NCBI RefSeq assembly: GCF_023635005.1
Contig: NZ_JAMLJM010000001.1
Coordinates: 496,001 to 560,000, forward strand
Source: Flavobacterium luminosum
GTDB lineage: Bacteria; Bacteroidota; Bacteroidia; Flavobacteriales; Flavobacteriaceae
Length of the DNA stretch: 64,000 nucleotides
Reading direction: 5' to 3'
Positions 16,155 through 27,257 of the stretch are shown here, in pieces. The notes below the pieces were generated by a model. It worked only from the letters and a program-made list of their open reading frames with translations, made no database searches and was not told the origin of the DNA. The position numbers were made by a program, and so were the translations under genes. The stretch's first letter is position 1, and each line of letters starts with the position of its first letter.

Positions 16155-17369
16155 TTAATGATGTTTTTTCAGTGCAGCATAAGCTATTATTGTACTTAAC
16201 AACATGCCTATCCCTCCTAAAATAAACGGCGCTCCAGCAAATTTAAAAGGAGCTTCATTATGAGTAAAATAATAGAACACACTTGCCATCATTGGCGGGC
16301 CTATAATAGCAGAAGCACTCATTAAACTGGTCAACGTACCTTGAATTTCTCCTTGTTCATTTGGTTGTACTTGCGAAGCTATCACGGCTTGCAACGCTGG
16401 ACCTGCTATTCCACCTAGACAATAGGGGATTAAAAAGACAAACATCATCCAACTTTGCGACGCAAAACCAAAAAGAAACATGCCTAAGGTATAAAATGCC
16501 ATACCTGCATAAATACTTTTTACGTTTCCTAACTTTGGATTAATCCATCGAATTAATCCACCTTGCACAATAGCGACCAACAATCCAATAATCCCTAAAG
16601 AGATTCCCACTGTTTTTTCATCCCATTTAAACTGATACATGGTAAAATAGCTCCAATTGCTCTGAACAGCATGAGAAGCAGTATGTAAGATAAACACCGC
16701 AACGACTAAACCAATAAGTTTAGGATATTTTTTCAATCCGATAAATGAACCTATCGGATTGGCGCGTTTAATATCGAAGGCTCTTCGATTACTGGCAGAC
16801 AATGACTCTGGAAGGATAAAATATCCGTATAAGAAATTGAAAAAACACAATACCGCTGCCGCATAAAAAGGAATTCGAGCGCCGTATTGTCCTAAAATCC
16901 CTCCGATAACCGGTCCAACGATAAATCCCACACCAAATGCCGCTCCAATCATTCCGAAGTTTTTAGCTCTATTTTCGGCGGTACTTATATCGGCAATATA
17001 GGCCGATGCTGTGGTAATACTAGCTCCGGTAATCCCAGCTATAATTCTACCTACAAAAAGCCAAGTGATTGTTGGAGCAAAAGCCAACAACAAGTAATCT
17101 AAACTAAAGCCTAAAAGGGATAGTAACAAAACAGGCCTTCTTCCAAATTTATCACTCAGGTTTCCCACCAAAGGCGCACAAACAAATTGCGTAATCGCAT
17201 AAGCAAAAGTAAGCCAACCTCCATATTTTGCCGCTTCGCTAACATCTCCATGAATCAATTCCTGAATTAGTTTGGGAACAACCGGTATAATAATTCCGAG
17301 TCCTATAACATCTATCAGCAAAGTGATAAAAATAAATCCAATGGCAGCTTGTTTTTCGTTTTGTTTCAT
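16155..17369 (-). CDS. Major facilitator transporter, TCR/Tet type
   Basis: 404 residues from the ATG at 17369; nine further upstream codons are open but give a poorer N-terminus. Twelve hydrophobic helices are visible. The MFS motif [20 protein letters not shown] lies between helices 2 and 3, and [13 protein letters not shown] in helix 5 is the antiporter motif C. This is the tetracycline/H+ antiporter family, but most chromosomal members have no proven drug. The gene lies directly after the sucAB terminator, so it may depend on readthrough or on a promoter I could not identify. Confidence 0.88.
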   Translation of the reverse strand: MKQNEKQAAIGFIFITLLIDVIGLGIIIPVVPKLIQELIHGDVSEAAKYGGWLTFAYAITQFVCAPLVGNLSDKFGRRPVLLLSLLGFSLDYLLLAFAPTITWLFVGRIIAGITGASITTASAYIADISTAENRAKNFGMIGAAFGVGFIVGPVIGGILGQYGARIPFYAAAVLCFFNFLYGYFILPESLSASNRRAFDIKRANPIGSFIGLKKYPKLIGLVVAVFILHTASHAVQSNWSYFTMYQFKWDEKTVGISLGIIGLLVAIVQGGLIRWINPKLGNVKSIYAGMAFYTLGMFLFGFASQSWMMFVFLIPYCLGGIAGPALQAVIASQVQPNEQGEIQGTLTSLMSASAIIGPPMMASVFYYFTHNEAPFKFAGAPFILGGIGMLLSTIIAYAALKKHH

Positions 17370-17382
17370 AGATACAAATAAA

Positions 17383-17417
17383 CGAAAAAATCCCAAATTC
17401 AGTTGAAAATGGGATTT
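17383..17417 (-). terminator. Terminator of the sucAB operon
   Basis: On the minus strand AAATCCCA, a 14-base loop, then TGGGATTT followed by more T (six in a row). It lies 31 bases after the sucB stop and 14 bases before the MFS gene start. Confidence 0.75.
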
Positions 17418-17447
17418 CTTATTTTGTCAAAAAAACTTGTTGAAGTC

Positions 17448-18668
17448 TTATAATTCCAACGCTTTTTTAGGATTGTTATCCATTAATAATTCTACTGGAT
17501 TTTCTAATGCTTCTTTCACGGCTACTAGGAATCCCACTGACTCACGACCATCAATAATTCTGTGATCATAAGATAATGCTACATACATCATTGGAGCAAT
17601 AACTACCTGACCGTTTACAGCAATTGGACGCTCAATAATATTGTGCATTCCTAAAATTCCAGATTGAGGAGGATTGATGATTGGGGTAGACAACATACTA
17701 CCGAAAACACCACCGTTAGAAATGGTAAATGTTCCACCAGTCATATCGTCTACTGTGATTTGACCATCACGAGCACGTAAAGCCAAACGTTTGATTTCAG
17801 CTTCTACTCCACGGAACGTTAATAATTCCGCATTTCTAACAACTGGAACCATTAAACCTTTTGGACCCGATACTGCCACAGAAATATCACAGAAGTCATA
17901 TGAAATCTTGTGATCTCCATCGATCATCGAGTTTACATCCGGATACAATTGTAATGCTCTTGTAACCGCTTTGGTAAAGAATGACATGAATCCTAAAGAA
18001 ACTCCATGTTTGTCTTTGAAAGCATCTTTGTATTCGTTTCTTAATTTATTAACGTTCGTTAAGTTAACTTCGTTAAAAGTAGTCAACATCGCCGTTTCGT
18101 TTTTAGCCGCTACTAAACGTTCTGCTACTTTACGACGCAACATCGACAATTTTGTTCTTTCCGAACCACGAGTGCCTCCGGTAGGAGTTCCCATAGATGG
18201 TACTGCATTTACTGCATCTTCGGTAGTAATTCTACCTGCTTTTCCTGTTCCAGCAACAGTTGCTGGATCTATATTTTTCTCCGCTAATATTTTTTTAGCA
18301 GCCGGAGAAGCTGAACCTGTCGCATAAGTAGCTTGCGGAGCTGGTGCTGCTTTTGGAGCCTCTACTTTTTTCTCTTCCACTTTTGGAGCTTCTACAGCTG
18401 GTGCAGCGCTTGTTGAACCTTCTGGTTTTGCAGCATCTGTATCGATTAAGCACACTACTGCACCTACTGCCACAGTGTCTCCTTCTTCTGCTTTTAGAGT
18501 AATAATACCACTCATTTCAGCAGGTAATTCCAGCGTAGCTTTATCTGAATCAACTTCTGCAATTGCTTGGTCTTTTTCTACATAATCTCCATCTTTTACT
18601 AACCAAGTTGCAATCTCTACTTCCTTGATTGATTCCCCTGGTGAAGGGACTTTCATTTCTAAAATCAT
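17448..18668 (-). CDS. sucB: 2-oxoglutarate dehydrogenase E2 (dihydrolipoyl succinyltransferase)
   Basis: 406 residues. One lipoyl domain (lysine in [10 protein letters not shown], near residue 43), an Ala/Pro/Lys-rich linker, a peripheral-subunit-binding domain ([20 protein letters not shown]) and the acyltransferase domain with the catalytic histidine in [12 protein letters not shown]. It transfers the succinyl group from E1 to CoA in the citric acid cycle. The pairing with sucA 53 bases upstream supports the 2-oxoglutarate complex and not the pyruvate one. The E3 subunit gene is not here. Confidence 0.96.
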   Translation of the reverse strand: MILEMKVPSPGESIKEVEIATWLVKDGDYVEKDQAIAEVDSDKATLELPAEMSGIITLKAEEGDTVAVGAVVCLIDTDAAKPEGSTSAAPAVEAPKVEEKKVEAPKAAPAPQATYATGSASPAAKKILAEKNIDPATVAGTGKAGRITTEDAVNAVPSMGTPTGGTRGSERTKLSMLRRKVAERLVAAKNETAMLTTFNEVNLTNVNKLRNEYKDAFKDKHGVSLGFMSFFTKAVTRALQLYPDVNSMIDGDHKISYDFCDISVAVSGPKGLMVPVVRNAELLTFRGVEAEIKRLALRARDGQITVDDMTGGTFTISNGGVFGSMLSTPIINPPQSGILGMHNIIERPIAVNGQVVIAPMMYVALSYDHRIIDGRESVGFLVAVKEALENPVELLMDNNPKKALEL

Positions 18669-18721
18669 CGTTATAATTTTATAAAGTGTTGTTATATATC
18701 AGTTTATCAAAAATACAATTT

Positions 18722-21490
18722 TTATTGAAATAAGGTCTTATCAAAAACCATTGCAATAGCTGCTGCATGACGTTTCTTAGAACGTACATAACTTCCTGCT
18801 GCTGGAGCACTATATGCTTTTGGTGATGCTACTCTGAATTTTACTTCATTGAAATTCATCAACATATAACCGTAAGCCCCCATGTTTTTAGGCTCTTCTT
18901 GCGCCCAAACGTAATCATCTACGTTAGGATATTTAGTAATAATCGCTTTCATTTGTTCTACAGGAAGTGGGAACAATTGTTCTACTCTTACTAGAGCCAC
19001 ATCTTTTCTTCCGTTGGCTTCTCTTTCAGCTTTTAAATCGTAATAGAATTTACCGGTACAGAACACCAATGTTTTAACCTCAGCTGGATTCACATTTGCG
19101 TCATCGATTACTTCTTGGAATTGACCATCGGTGAAATCACTTATCGGTGAAACAGCTTCTGGATGTCGTAATAAACTCTTAGGAGTCATTACTACTAACG
19201 GTTTACGGAACTTGGTTACCATTTGTCTTCTCAATAAATGGAAGAAGTTAGCTGGAGTAGTACAATCGGCTACGTACATATTATGATGTGCACACAATTG
19301 TAAGAAACGCTCCATACGTGCCGAAGAATGTTCTGCTCCTTGGTTTTCGTATCCGTGTGGCAATAACATTACAATACCGTTTTGATTGTTCCATTTATCT
19401 TCGGCAGCCGAAATGTATTGGTCAATCATGATTTGCGCTCCGTTAGCGAAATCTCCAAACTGTGCTTCCCAGATAGTTAAAGCATTCGGATTGGCTAATG
19501 CATATCCATATTCGAATCCTAAAACTCCATATTCAGAAAGGTGTGAATTGTATACCGAGAAGTTTCCTTTTTTGTTTGGTACATGGTTCAATAAAATTAC
19601 TTCTTCTTCCGAATCTTCTACTTTTACCACCGCATGACGATGTGAGAAAGTACCACGTTCTACGTCTTGTCCAGAGATACGAACATCGTAACCTTCGGTT
19701 AATAAAGATCCGTAAGCTAACATTTCTCCCATTGCCCAGTCTAACTTATCAGTTTCGACCATTGTTTTACGGTCTCCTATTAGCTTGGTAATTTTACTAA
19801 TGAATTTTTTATCAGATGGTAATTCGGTTACTGTTTTGGCAACCGCATCAATAATTTCTTTGCTTACTTTTGTATCATATTTTTGAAGCATTCCCTCTGC
19901 TTCAACTTGCACAAAGCCTTTCCATTCATCCTGCATAAATGGAGAAATTACGGTTAAGTCTTTCTTACGCGAGTTCTCCAAATTTTCTTCTAAAGCAGCT
20001 TTGTACTCTTCTTCTAACGATTTCACATAATTACCATCTATAGCTCCTTCTGCCTGTAATTTTTCAGCATAAAGATCTCTTGGGTTTTTATGTCTTGAAA
20101 TGGTTTTATATAATTTTGGTTGAGTAAAACGAGGCTCATCACCTTCGTTGTGACCATATTTTCTGTAACCTAATAAATCGATAAACACGTCTTGCTTGAA
20201 TTCCATACGGTACTCTAAAGCAAATAACATTGCGTGAACTACCGCTTCAGCATCATCGGCATTAACATGCAATACCGGAGACAAAGTTACTTTTGCAATG
20301 TCCGTACAATACGTTGAAGAACGTGCATCTAAATAATTAGTCGTAAAACCAACTTGGTTATTAAACACTACGTGAATAGTTCCATTAGTTTTATAACCAT
20401 CCAACTTAGCCATCTGAATAATTTCATACACGATACCTTGACCGGCTACGGCAGCATCACCATGAACGGCAATTGGTAACACTTTAGAGGGATCTTCTGA
20501 ATAGTATTTATCTTGTTTCGCACGTGTAATTCCCTCAATGACCGCTCCTACTGTTTCTAGGTGAGATGGATTGGGTGCTAAATTAATATTGATTTTCTTT
20601 CCGTTTTGTGTTTGTCTGTCCGCAGTAAGTCCCAAATGGTACTTCACGTCACCGTCGAACAAAGCATCATCATCGTAATCTTTTCCGTCAAATTCCGAGA
20701 AGATATCTTGCGTTGGTTTTCCGAAAACATTCGCCAAAACATTCAAACGGCCACGGTGCGCCATTCCCATCACAAATTGCTCTACTCCTTTATCGGCAGC
20801 AGCTTCAATTAAGAAATCTAAAGCCGGAATAGCTGATTCGATTCCTTCTAATGAGAAACGTTTTTGACCCACATATTTAGTGTGCAAGAAATTCTCAAAC
20901 GAAACAGCTTCGTTTAATTTCTTAAGAATGCGTTTCTTTTGGTCTGTATTGAAATTTGGTAAATTATCATTGATATCCAAACGACGTTGAATCCATTCGA
21001 TAGTTTTAGGATCACGAAGGTACATATATTCCACACCAATGTGTTGGCAATATACATTATCCAAATGTTTGATAATATCACGTAATGAACACGGATTTAG
21101 ATTCACCACCTTAGCGGCATCAAAAACTGTATTCAGGTCTGCTTCCGATAATCCAAAATTTTCGATGTTTAAAGTAGGAGAATAATTTCTTCTGTCTCGA
21201 ACCGGATTTGTTTTAGTAAACAAGTGACCTCTGGTTCTGTAAGCATCAATTAGTTTTAAAACTTTGAATTCTTTCTGAAGCTTATCGGTTACTAAAGAAC
21301 AATCAGCCTGACCATCGGCTGCTAAAGCAAGACCTTCTACAGGGCCTGCACCAAACTCATTAGCAAAGTCAAACCCTTGAAAGAATGCTCTCCAACTAGG
21401 TTCTACACTGTCTGGATTTTGTAAATACTGATCGTATAAATCGGCAAAAAAAGCCGTATGTGCTGCGTTTAAAAAGGAAAACCTATCCAT
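18722..21490 (-). CDS. sucA: 2-oxoglutarate dehydrogenase E1 (thiamine-diphosphate decarboxylase)
   Basis: 922 residues, the usual size. The E1o N-terminal motif SVEPSWRAFFQGF is near residue 28. Active-site segments are GMAHRGRLNVLANV, IAVHGDAAVAGQGIVYE for diphosphate and magnesium binding, and a C-terminal transketolase-like domain with GTFSHRHAVV and LPHGYENQGAEHSSARMER. It decarboxylates 2-oxoglutarate with thiamine diphosphate and passes succinyl to SucB. A TACTTTTG element (21536-21529) with TTG at 15 bases lies 39 bases upstream. First gene of sucAB. Confidence 0.96.
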   Translation of the reverse strand: MDRFSFLNAAHTAFFADLYDQYLQNPDSVEPSWRAFFQGFDFANEFGAGPVEGLALAADGQADCSLVTDKLQKEFKVLKLIDAYRTRGHLFTKTNPVRDRRNYSPTLNIENFGLSEADLNTVFDAAKVVNLNPCSLRDIIKHLDNVYCQHIGVEYMYLRDPKTIEWIQRRLDINDNLPNFNTDQKKRILKKLNEAVSFENFLHTKYVGQKRFSLEGIESAIPALDFLIEAAADKGVEQFVMGMAHRGRLNVLANVFGKPTQDIFSEFDGKDYDDDALFDGDVKYHLGLTADRQTQNGKKININLAPNPSHLETVGAVIEGITRAKQDKYYSEDPSKVLPIAVHGDAAVAGQGIVYEIIQMAKLDGYKTNGTIHVVFNNQVGFTTNYLDARSSTYCTDIAKVTLSPVLHVNADDAEAVVHAMLFALEYRMEFKQDVFIDLLGYRKYGHNEGDEPRFTQPKLYKTISRHKNPRDLYAEKLQAEGAIDGNYVKSLEEEYKAALEENLENSRKKDLTVISPFMQDEWKGFVQVEAEGMLQKYDTKVSKEIIDAVAKTVTELPSDKKFISKITKLIGDRKTMVETDKLDWAMGEMLAYGSLLTEGYDVRISGQDVERGTFSHRHAVVKVEDSEEEVILLNHVPNKKGNFSVYNSHLSEYGVLGFEYGYALANPNALTIWEAQFGDFANGAQIMIDQYISAAEDKWNNQNGIVMLLPHGYENQGAEHSSARMERFLQLCAHHNMYVADCTTPANFFHLLRRQMVTKFRKPLVVMTPKSLLRHPEAVSPISDFTDGQFQEVIDDANVNPAEVKTLVFCTGKFYYDLKAEREANGRKDVALVRVEQLFPLPVEQMKAIITKYPNVDDYVWAQEEPKNMGAYGYMLMNFNEVKFRVASPKAYSAPAAGSYVRSKKRHAAAIAMVFDKTLFQ

Positions 21491-21528
21491 AATATTGTCT
21501 GAGGACGATTTTGGTTAAAAATATTATG

Positions 21529-21554
21529 CAAAAGTATAAACTTTTCGCCGACAA
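21529..21554 (-). promoter_or_regulatory. Probable sucA promoter
   Basis: TTG (21554-21552), 15 bases, TACTTTTG (21536-21529). The -7 element is exact and is followed by C, but the spacing is shorter than the usual 17-20 bases. Confidence 0.5.
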
Positions 21555-21865
21555 TTTAAAAGAATTTAGCACATTTATCTGTTTAATTTTGAAATATTTA
21601 AAAAATGTGAAAAATAGGTCAAAACATTATGGAATTACTTTTTATTCGACCAATATTTTCCAATTGTGCAATTTATAAGACTTAAAATTAACCTTTTTTC
21701 AAAACTCTAAAAATACACAAAGAAATATGCGAGAAAAACTACCGAATAAAACCATTACAACCTTAAACAAGATAAACTTTCATAAAAAAGAATCAACCCA
21801 ACCTCCCTCAAGAAACAAAATCACCAAGATTATTATTTTATAGAATCAGACCTTTGAATTTAACA

Positions 21866-21894
21866 TTGCCATTGAGGTCGAATTACTATCTTTG
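21866..21894 (+). promoter_or_regulatory. tyrS promoter
   Basis: TTG (21866-21868), 18 bases, TATCTTTG (21887-21894). It overlaps the in-frame TTG at 21892, which argues that translation begins at the ATG at 21913 and not further upstream. Confidence 0.7.
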
Positions 21895-21912
21895 CAGCAA
21901 ATTTGTTTAGAA

Positions 21913-23214
21913 ATGAAGAATTTAATTACTGAATTACAATGGCGTGGCTTAGTTCACGACATGATGCCTGGAACAGAAGAGCAACTTTTAAAAGAAAGCA
22001 CCTCAACATATATTGGTTTCGATCCAACTTCTGACTCACTTCACATCGGGAGTTTAGTTCCCATTATTTTATTGGTTCATTTAAAAAACTTCGGACACAA
22101 ACCTTTTGCTTTAGTAGGAGGAGCAACCGGAATGATTGGTGACCCAACAGGAAAAAGTGACGAAAGAAACCTATTAGACGAAGAAACTTTGGCTAAAAAC
22201 GTTGAAGGAATCAAAAAACTACTTTCTAAGTTTCTGGATTTCAATTCAAACGAAGCTAACGCTCCTATCCTAGTTAATAATTATGACTGGATGAAGAATT
22301 TTACGTTCATCGATTTTGCCCGCAACGTAGGAAAACGTATTACCGTAAACTACATGATGGCTAAAGATTCCGTAAAAAAACGTTTGTCTGGAGAAGCAGG
22401 AGACGGCATGTCGTTTACCGAGTTCACGTACCAATTAATACAAGGATACGATTTTTACCACTTGCACAAAACTCACAACTGTTTATTACAAATGGGTGGT
22501 AGTGACCAGTGGGGAAATATTACCACCGGAACAGAATTAATCCGACGAATGAATCCTGAAGGAAACAACAAAGCTTTTGCAATGACTTGTCCTTTAATCA
22601 CTAAAGCAGATGGATCTAAATTCGGAAAATCTGAAGGAGGAAACGTTTGGTTAACAGCAGACAAAACATCTGTTTACAAGTTTTATCAGTTTTGGCTTAA
22701 CACTTCTGACGAAGATGCCGAAAAATACATCAAGATTTTCACATTCTTAGACAAAGAAACTATCGAAGCTTTGATAGAGGAACACAAACAAGCGCCTCAC
22801 TTAAGAGTTTTACAACGTAAACTTGCAGAAGAAGTAACCACGTTTGTTCACAGCAAAGAAGCACTAGAAAAAGCAATTTCAGCTTCTAATATTTTGTTTG
22901 GAAATTCTACTTCCGAAGAATTAAAAGGATTAGACGCAGAAACTTTCCTAGAAATTTTTGAAGGAGTTCCTCAAGCGGAAATTTCACGTAGCGAAGTTGA
23001 AACCGGTATTAACATTGTAGATATCTTGAACACCAAAACCGGATTTTTAAAATCTAACGGTGAAGCTCGACGTGCATTAACCGAAAATTCGATAGCTGTA
23101 AACAAAGAAAAAGTAACAGAAGAATACTCGGTTTCCAATAAAGATTTAATTAATAATCAATTTATCTTATTACAAAGAGGTAAGAAAAATTATTTTGTAA
23201 TAAAAATTCAATAA
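21913..23214 (+). CDS. tyrS: Tyrosyl-tRNA synthetase
   Basis: 433 residues from the ATG at 21913. The class I signature appears as HIGS in [10 protein letters not shown], and the KMSKS loop as KFGKSEGG. The tyrosine-binding segment [12 protein letters not shown] and [12 protein letters not shown] are typical of TyrRS. A C-terminal S4-like RNA-binding domain ([19 protein letters not shown]...SVNKEKV) ends the protein. It charges tRNA-Tyr. An upstream TTG in frame is rejected because the promoter overlaps it. Confidence 0.97.
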   Translation: MKNLITELQWRGLVHDMMPGTEEQLLKESTSTYIGFDPTSDSLHIGSLVPIILLVHLKNFGHKPFALVGGATGMIGDPTGKSDERNLLDEETLAKNVEGIKKLLSKFLDFNSNEANAPILVNNYDWMKNFTFIDFARNVGKRITVNYMMAKDSVKKRLSGEAGDGMSFTEFTYQLIQGYDFYHLHKTHNCLLQMGGSDQWGNITTGTELIRRMNPEGNNKAFAMTCPLITKADGSKFGKSEGGNVWLTADKTSVYKFYQFWLNTSDEDAEKYIKIFTFLDKETIEALIEEHKQAPHLRVLQRKLAEEVTTFVHSKEALEKAISASNILFGNSTSEELKGLDAETFLEIFEGVPQAEISRSEVETGINIVDILNTKTGFLKSNGEARRALTENSIAVNKEKVTEEYSVSNKDLINNQFILLQRGKKNYFVIKIQ

Positions 23215-23229
23215 AAAAGTTGAAAATAG

Positions 23230-23268
23230 AAAACGAGGTCATCTCATTTTTGAGACAGCCTCGTTTTT
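23230..23268 (+). terminator. tyrS terminator
   Basis: AAAACGAGG and CCTCGTTTT pair, with an inner CTCA/TGAG stem, and are followed by T. Confidence 0.85.
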
Positions 23269-23331
23269 ATTGGTTTAAACTTAACTAACATAAAATTTCA
23301 GTAATTTAGCCAGACTTTTAAATTCAACACA

Positions 23332-25233
23332 ATGAAAAAACTCCTTATTTTAACTCTTGGAATGATGGGACTAAGCGCAAATGCACAAAACGTCATGACT
23401 CCTGAATTACTTTGGAAACTTGGTCGAGTAACACCTCTAGGGATCTCTAACGACGGAAAAAATATTGTTTACAAAGTGGCCACTCCTTCTATGGAGGAAA
23501 ACAAGTCCAATTCAAAATTTTACATTATCCCTGTCAACGGTGGTAATCCAACAGAAGTAAAGGATACCAAAGATTTACTGAGAAACAAAAATATTTCACC
23601 GGATGGTCGTTATTTGATTTCGCACCAAGCCGTAAAAATCAGCAATGTTTTTGGTAAAGATATTTATCCAGAATTGACAAAATCGGATGCTAAAGTTTAT
23701 GATGGATTAGACTATCGTCATTGGGATACTTGGCGAGATGGAACTTACAATCATGTTTTTTACGGAAATGTCGCTAATGCAGAAGCTCCTGTAGATATTA
23801 TGCAAGGAGAACTATTCGATTCCCCGCAAAAACCATTTGGTGGTGATGAAGATTATATCTGGTCGCCTGACAGCAAAAATATTATCTATGTTTCTAAAAA
23901 GAAGTCTGGTACTGCTTATGCTACGAGTACCAACACCGATTTGTACCAATACAACATCGACACTAAAGAAACTAAAAACCTTACTGAAAACAATTTAGGT
24001 TACGATACAAATCCCGTTTTTTCTCCTAAAGGTGACTTAACTTGGTTACAAATGAAACGTGACGGTTATGAAGCTGATAAAAATGATATCATTGTTCGTT
24101 TTAAAGGCTTAGATATCAATCTAACTGCAGGTTGGGATGGAACAGTGGAAAGTTTCAAATGGAGCGATGATAATAAAAAAGTTTATTTCATAGCTGCGGT
24201 AGACGGAACCAAACAACTTTTCGAAGTAAATTTTCCAGGTTTAACCAAAATTGCTATTACTGTTAAGCAGATTACTAAAGGAGATTTCGACGTAACCCAA
24301 ATTGTTGGTTTTTCTGATTCTAAAGTAATTTTAGCAAGAAATGACATGAACCATGCGTCAGAGGTTTATTCTTACGATTTAGCTAAGAAAACATGGAAAC
24401 AGTTAACAGAAGTTAATACAGAAATTTACAACAAATTAGCCTTAAGCAAAACTGAAAAACGTTATGTAACAACAACCGACGGTAAAAAAATGCTAGTTTG
24501 GGTGATTCTTCCTCCTAATTTCGATGCTACTAAAAAATACCCGACACTTTTATATTGCCAAGGTGGACCACAAAGCGCACTAACTCAATCTTATTCTTAC
24601 CGTTGGAATTTCCAAACTATAGCTGCACAAGGTTATGTAGTAGTTGCGCCAAATCGTCGTGGTATGCCAGGACACGGTGTAAAATGGAATGAACAAATTT
24701 CAGGGGATTGGGGCGGACAAGTTATGGATGACTACTTAACTGCCATTGACGAGATCGCAAAAGAATCGTATGTAGACAAAACACGTCTAGGGGCTGTTGG
24801 TGCCAGCTACGGAGGATATTCTGTTTTCCAATTAGCAGGAATACACAAAAACCGTTTCAAGACTTTTATTTCACATTGTGGTATTTTTAACACACAAAGC
24901 ATGTACGGAACTACCGAAGAAGTTTTCTTTACCAATTGGGATGCAGGTGGAGCGTATTGGGAAAAAGAGAATCAAATTGCTCAAAAAACCTACAACGAAT
25001 TTAATCCTATTAACTACATCAACAATTGGAACACTCCTATTCTTATCATTCAAGGAGAAAAAGACTACCGTGTGCCAATTGGACAAGGACAAGAAGCCTT
25101 CCAAGCTGCTCAACTTAAAGGAATCAAAAGTAGATTTTTACTTTTCCCTGAAGAAAATCACTGGGTGTTAAAACCTCAAAATGCATTAATTTGGCAACGT
25201 GAATTTTTCAAATGGTTACAAGAAACACTATAA
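23332..25233 (+). CDS. S9-family serine peptidase (prolyl oligopeptidase/acylaminoacyl type)
   Basis: 633 residues. A signal peptide (1-18, SANAQ) directs it to the periplasm. A beta-propeller with WD40-like PD40 blades (SPDGRYLIS, WSPDSKNIIYVS, FSPKGDLTWLQ) precedes an alpha/beta-hydrolase domain. The triad is Ser492 in GASYGGYS, Asp578 in GEKDYRVP and His610 in ENHWV. It removes or cleaves short peptides; whether it is a dipeptidyl peptidase or an acylaminoacyl peptidase is not decided by sequence. It is monocistronic between two terminators. Confidence 0.92.
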   Translation: MKKLLILTLGMMGLSANAQNVMTPELLWKLGRVTPLGISNDGKNIVYKVATPSMEENKSNSKFYIIPVNGGNPTEVKDTKDLLRNKNISPDGRYLISHQAVKISNVFGKDIYPELTKSDAKVYDGLDYRHWDTWRDGTYNHVFYGNVANAEAPVDIMQGELFDSPQKPFGGDEDYIWSPDSKNIIYVSKKKSGTAYATSTNTDLYQYNIDTKETKNLTENNLGYDTNPVFSPKGDLTWLQMKRDGYEADKNDIIVRFKGLDINLTAGWDGTVESFKWSDDNKKVYFIAAVDGTKQLFEVNFPGLTKIAITVKQITKGDFDVTQIVGFSDSKVILARNDMNHASEVYSYDLAKKTWKQLTEVNTEIYNKLALSKTEKRYVTTTDGKKMLVWVILPPNFDATKKYPTLLYCQGGPQSALTQSYSYRWNFQTIAAQGYVVVAPNRRGMPGHGVKWNEQISGDWGGQVMDDYLTAIDEIAKESYVDKTRLGAVGASYGGYSVFQLAGIHKNRFKTFISHCGIFNTQSMYGTTEEVFFTNWDAGGAYWEKENQIAQKTYNEFNPINYINNWNTPILIIQGEKDYRVPIGQGQEAFQAAQLKGIKSRFLLFPEENHWVLKPQNALIWQREFFKWLQETL

Positions 25234-25270
25234 AAATAACCCCGAAGCGCAAAACTTCGGGGTTATTTTT
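25233..25270 (+). terminator. Terminator of the S9 peptidase gene
   Basis: AAATAACCCCGAAG pairs with CTTCGGGGTTATTT and is followed by T; it begins directly at the stop codon. Confidence 0.88.
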
Positions 25271-25279
25271 TATTATAAG

Positions 25280-25310
25280 AAAACCTCATGATACATGAGG
25301 TTTTTCTTTT
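25280..25310 (-). terminator. Terminator of the acc operon (convergent)
   Basis: AAAACCTCATG, loop ATA, CATGAGGTTTT. It lies just after the accC stop on the minus strand and could also act as a second terminator for the peptidase gene. Confidence 0.75.
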
Positions 25311-25311
25311 A

Positions 25312-26661
25312 TTAGTTATTCGGTTCTTTCATTTTGAATGTTTCCATGAATTTTGTGGTGTAGTTACCTGCCACATAATCCGGCTCATCCATTAATTGTC
25401 TGTGGAACGGAATAGTAGTTTTAATTCCTTCAATTACAAACTCATCTAAAGCACGTTTCATCTTATTTATAGCTTCTTCACGTGTTTGAGCTGTTGTAAT
25501 TAACTTAGCAATCATTGAATCGTAATTTGGCGGAATAGTATATCCTGCGTATACGTGAGTATCTAAACGAACTCCATGACCTCCTGGCGCATGTAAAACG
25601 GTAATTTTACCTGGCGAAGGACGGAAATCGTTATAAGGATCCTCAGCATTGATACGACATTCGATAGAGTGCAATTGAGGTAAGTAATTTTTACCTGAAA
25701 TTGGCACACCTGCTGCTACCAATATTTGCTCACGAATCAAATCATAATCGATAACTTGTTCTGTAATTGGATGCTCTACTTGGATACGAGTATTCATTTC
25801 CATAAAGTAGAAATTACGGTGTTTGTCTACCAAGAACTCAACAGTACCTGCTCCTTCGTATTGAATGTACTCCGCAGCTTTAACTGCTGCTTCACCCATT
25901 TTATGACGCAATTCGTCAGTCATAAAAGGAGATGGCGTCTCTTCTGTTAATTTTTGGTGTCTTCTTTGAACAGAACAATCTCTTTCTGAAAGGTGACATG
26001 CTTTACCGAATGAATCCCCTACCACTTGAATTTCAATATGACGAGGTTCTTCGATTAATTTTTCCATGTACATCCCATCATTTCCGAAGGCTGCAGCTGC
26101 TTCCATACGAGCACTTTCCCAAGCTTTTTCAAGCTCTTCTTCTTTCCAGATGGCACGCATTCCTTTTCCTCCACCACCAGCAGTAGCTTTCATCATTACA
26201 GGGTAACCTATTTCTTTGGCTACTTTTTTAGCTTCTTCAAAAGATTCTAAAATCCCTTCAGAACCAGGAACGCAAGGAACTCCCGCTGCTTTCATGGTTG
26301 CTTTAGCCGTAGCTTTGTCACCCATTTTATCAATCATTTCAGGAGAAGCTCCAATAAATTTTATGTTGTGCTCCTGACAGATTTTAGAAAACTTAGCATT
26401 TTCAGATAAGAATCCATAACCTGGGTGAATAGCGTCTGCATTCGTGATTTCTGCTGCAGCAATGATGTTCGACATTTTCAAGTAAGATAAATTACTTGGT
26501 GCTGGTCCGATACATACTGCTTCATCTGCAAATTTCACATGCAAACTATCGGCATCAGCCGTAGAATATACTGCTACGGTTTTGATCCCCATTTCTTTAC
26601 AAGTTCTAATTACACGAAGTGCAATTTCGCCCCTGTTAGCAATTAATATTTTTTTAAACAT
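25312..26661 (-). CDS. accC: Acetyl-CoA carboxylase, biotin carboxylase subunit
   Basis: 449 residues with the ATP-grasp biotin carboxylase layout: N-terminal [20 protein letters not shown], glycine-rich ATP loop [28 protein letters not shown], and [14 protein letters not shown] with the metal-binding and catalytic residues. It carboxylates biotin on AccB with ATP and bicarbonate, the first half of malonyl-CoA synthesis. It lies 88 bases after accB, in the fabH-accB-accC order. The carboxyltransferase genes are not in the window. Confidence 0.96.
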   Translation of the reverse strand: MFKKILIANRGEIALRVIRTCKEMGIKTVAVYSTADADSLHVKFADEAVCIGPAPSNLSYLKMSNIIAAAEITNADAIHPGYGFLSENAKFSKICQEHNIKFIGASPEMIDKMGDKATAKATMKAAGVPCVPGSEGILESFEEAKKVAKEIGYPVMMKATAGGGGKGMRAIWKEEELEKAWESARMEAAAAFGNDGMYMEKLIEEPRHIEIQVVGDSFGKACHLSERDCSVQRRHQKLTEETPSPFMTDELRHKMGEAAVKAAEYIQYEGAGTVEFLVDKHRNFYFMEMNTRIQVEHPITEQVIDYDLIREQILVAAGVPISGKNYLPQLHSIECRINAEDPYNDFRPSPGKITVLHAPGGHGVRLDTHVYAGYTIPPNYDSMIAKLITTAQTREEAINKMKRALDEFVIEGIKTTIPFHRQLMDEPDYVAGNYTTKFMETFKMKEPNN

Positions 26662-26749
26662 CTTCTGAAATTTTAAATGTTGAATTATAAATTTTAAATT
26701 ACTTGAATGAAGTAAAATACATCATTCAAAATTTAGCATTTAAAATAAC

Positions 26750-27238
26750 TTATGATGGGTCAACTAAAAATAACGGTTGATCAAATTCTACTGGAGAAGC
26801 ATCATCAACTAAAACCTTAACGATTTTACCAGAAACTTCACTTTCGATTTCGTTGAATAATTTCATCGCTTCGATCACACATAAAGTATCACCTTTACCG
26901 ATGGTAGAACCTACTTCAACAAACACAGGTTTATCTGGAGATGGTTTACGGTAAAAAGTTCCAATCATTGGTGATTTCACTGTTACGTATTTAGAGTTAT
27001 CCTCTGCTGTTTCGGCTACAGGTGTTGCAGCAACAGGAGCTGCAGCCATAGGAGCTTGAGCTACCGGCATCTGAGGCATTGCAGCCTGCATTGGCACCTG
27101 GTGAATGTAAGTAGTCTCAGCTGCACCTTCAGCAGTAGTTTTAATGGTGATTTTGAAATCATCCATCTCTAATTTTACTTCGGTAGCACCTGATTTTGCT
27201 ACAAACTTGATTAGGTTTTGAATTTCTCTAATATCCAT
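26750..27238 (-). CDS. accB: Acetyl-CoA carboxylase, biotin carboxyl carrier protein
   Basis: 162 residues from the ATG at 27238 (MDIREIQNLIKFV, the usual family start). An N-terminal helix region is followed by an Ala/Pro/Met-rich linker (near 60-85) and a C-terminal biotinyl domain, with the biotinylated lysine in CVIEAMKLFNEIES. It carries biotin between AccC and the carboxyltransferase. An upstream in-frame ATG would overlap fabH and is rejected. Confidence 0.96.
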   Translation of the reverse strand: MDIREIQNLIKFVAKSGATEVKLEMDDFKITIKTTAEGAAETTYIHQVPMQAAMPQMPVAQAPMAAAPVAATPVAETAEDNSKYVTVKSPMIGTFYRKPSPDKPVFVEVGSTIGKGDTLCVIEAMKLFNEIESEVSGKIVKVLVDDASPVEFDQPLFLVDPS

Positions 27239-27257
27239 GATATTGGGTTTTGGTTTA

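Larger units (their letters stand above)
21491..21912. other. Gene-free divergent region between sucA and tyrS (422 bases)
   Basis: It holds the sucA promoter at its left end and the tyrS promoter at its right end. The middle (about 21560-21860) is very AT-rich. A 38-codon frame at 21727 has no recognisable features and is not called. I see no structured RNA or repeat. Confidence 0.6.

Noticed and set aside
16155..17369. Tetracycline resistance gene
   Set aside because: The protein belongs to the TCR/Tet MFS family, but chromosomal members are common in flavobacteria and nothing shows transfer or drug specificity.
21727..21843. 38-codon frame between sucA and tyrS
   Set aside because: Low-complexity Lys/Asn/Ile composition, no promoter or motif; expected by chance in AT-rich DNA.
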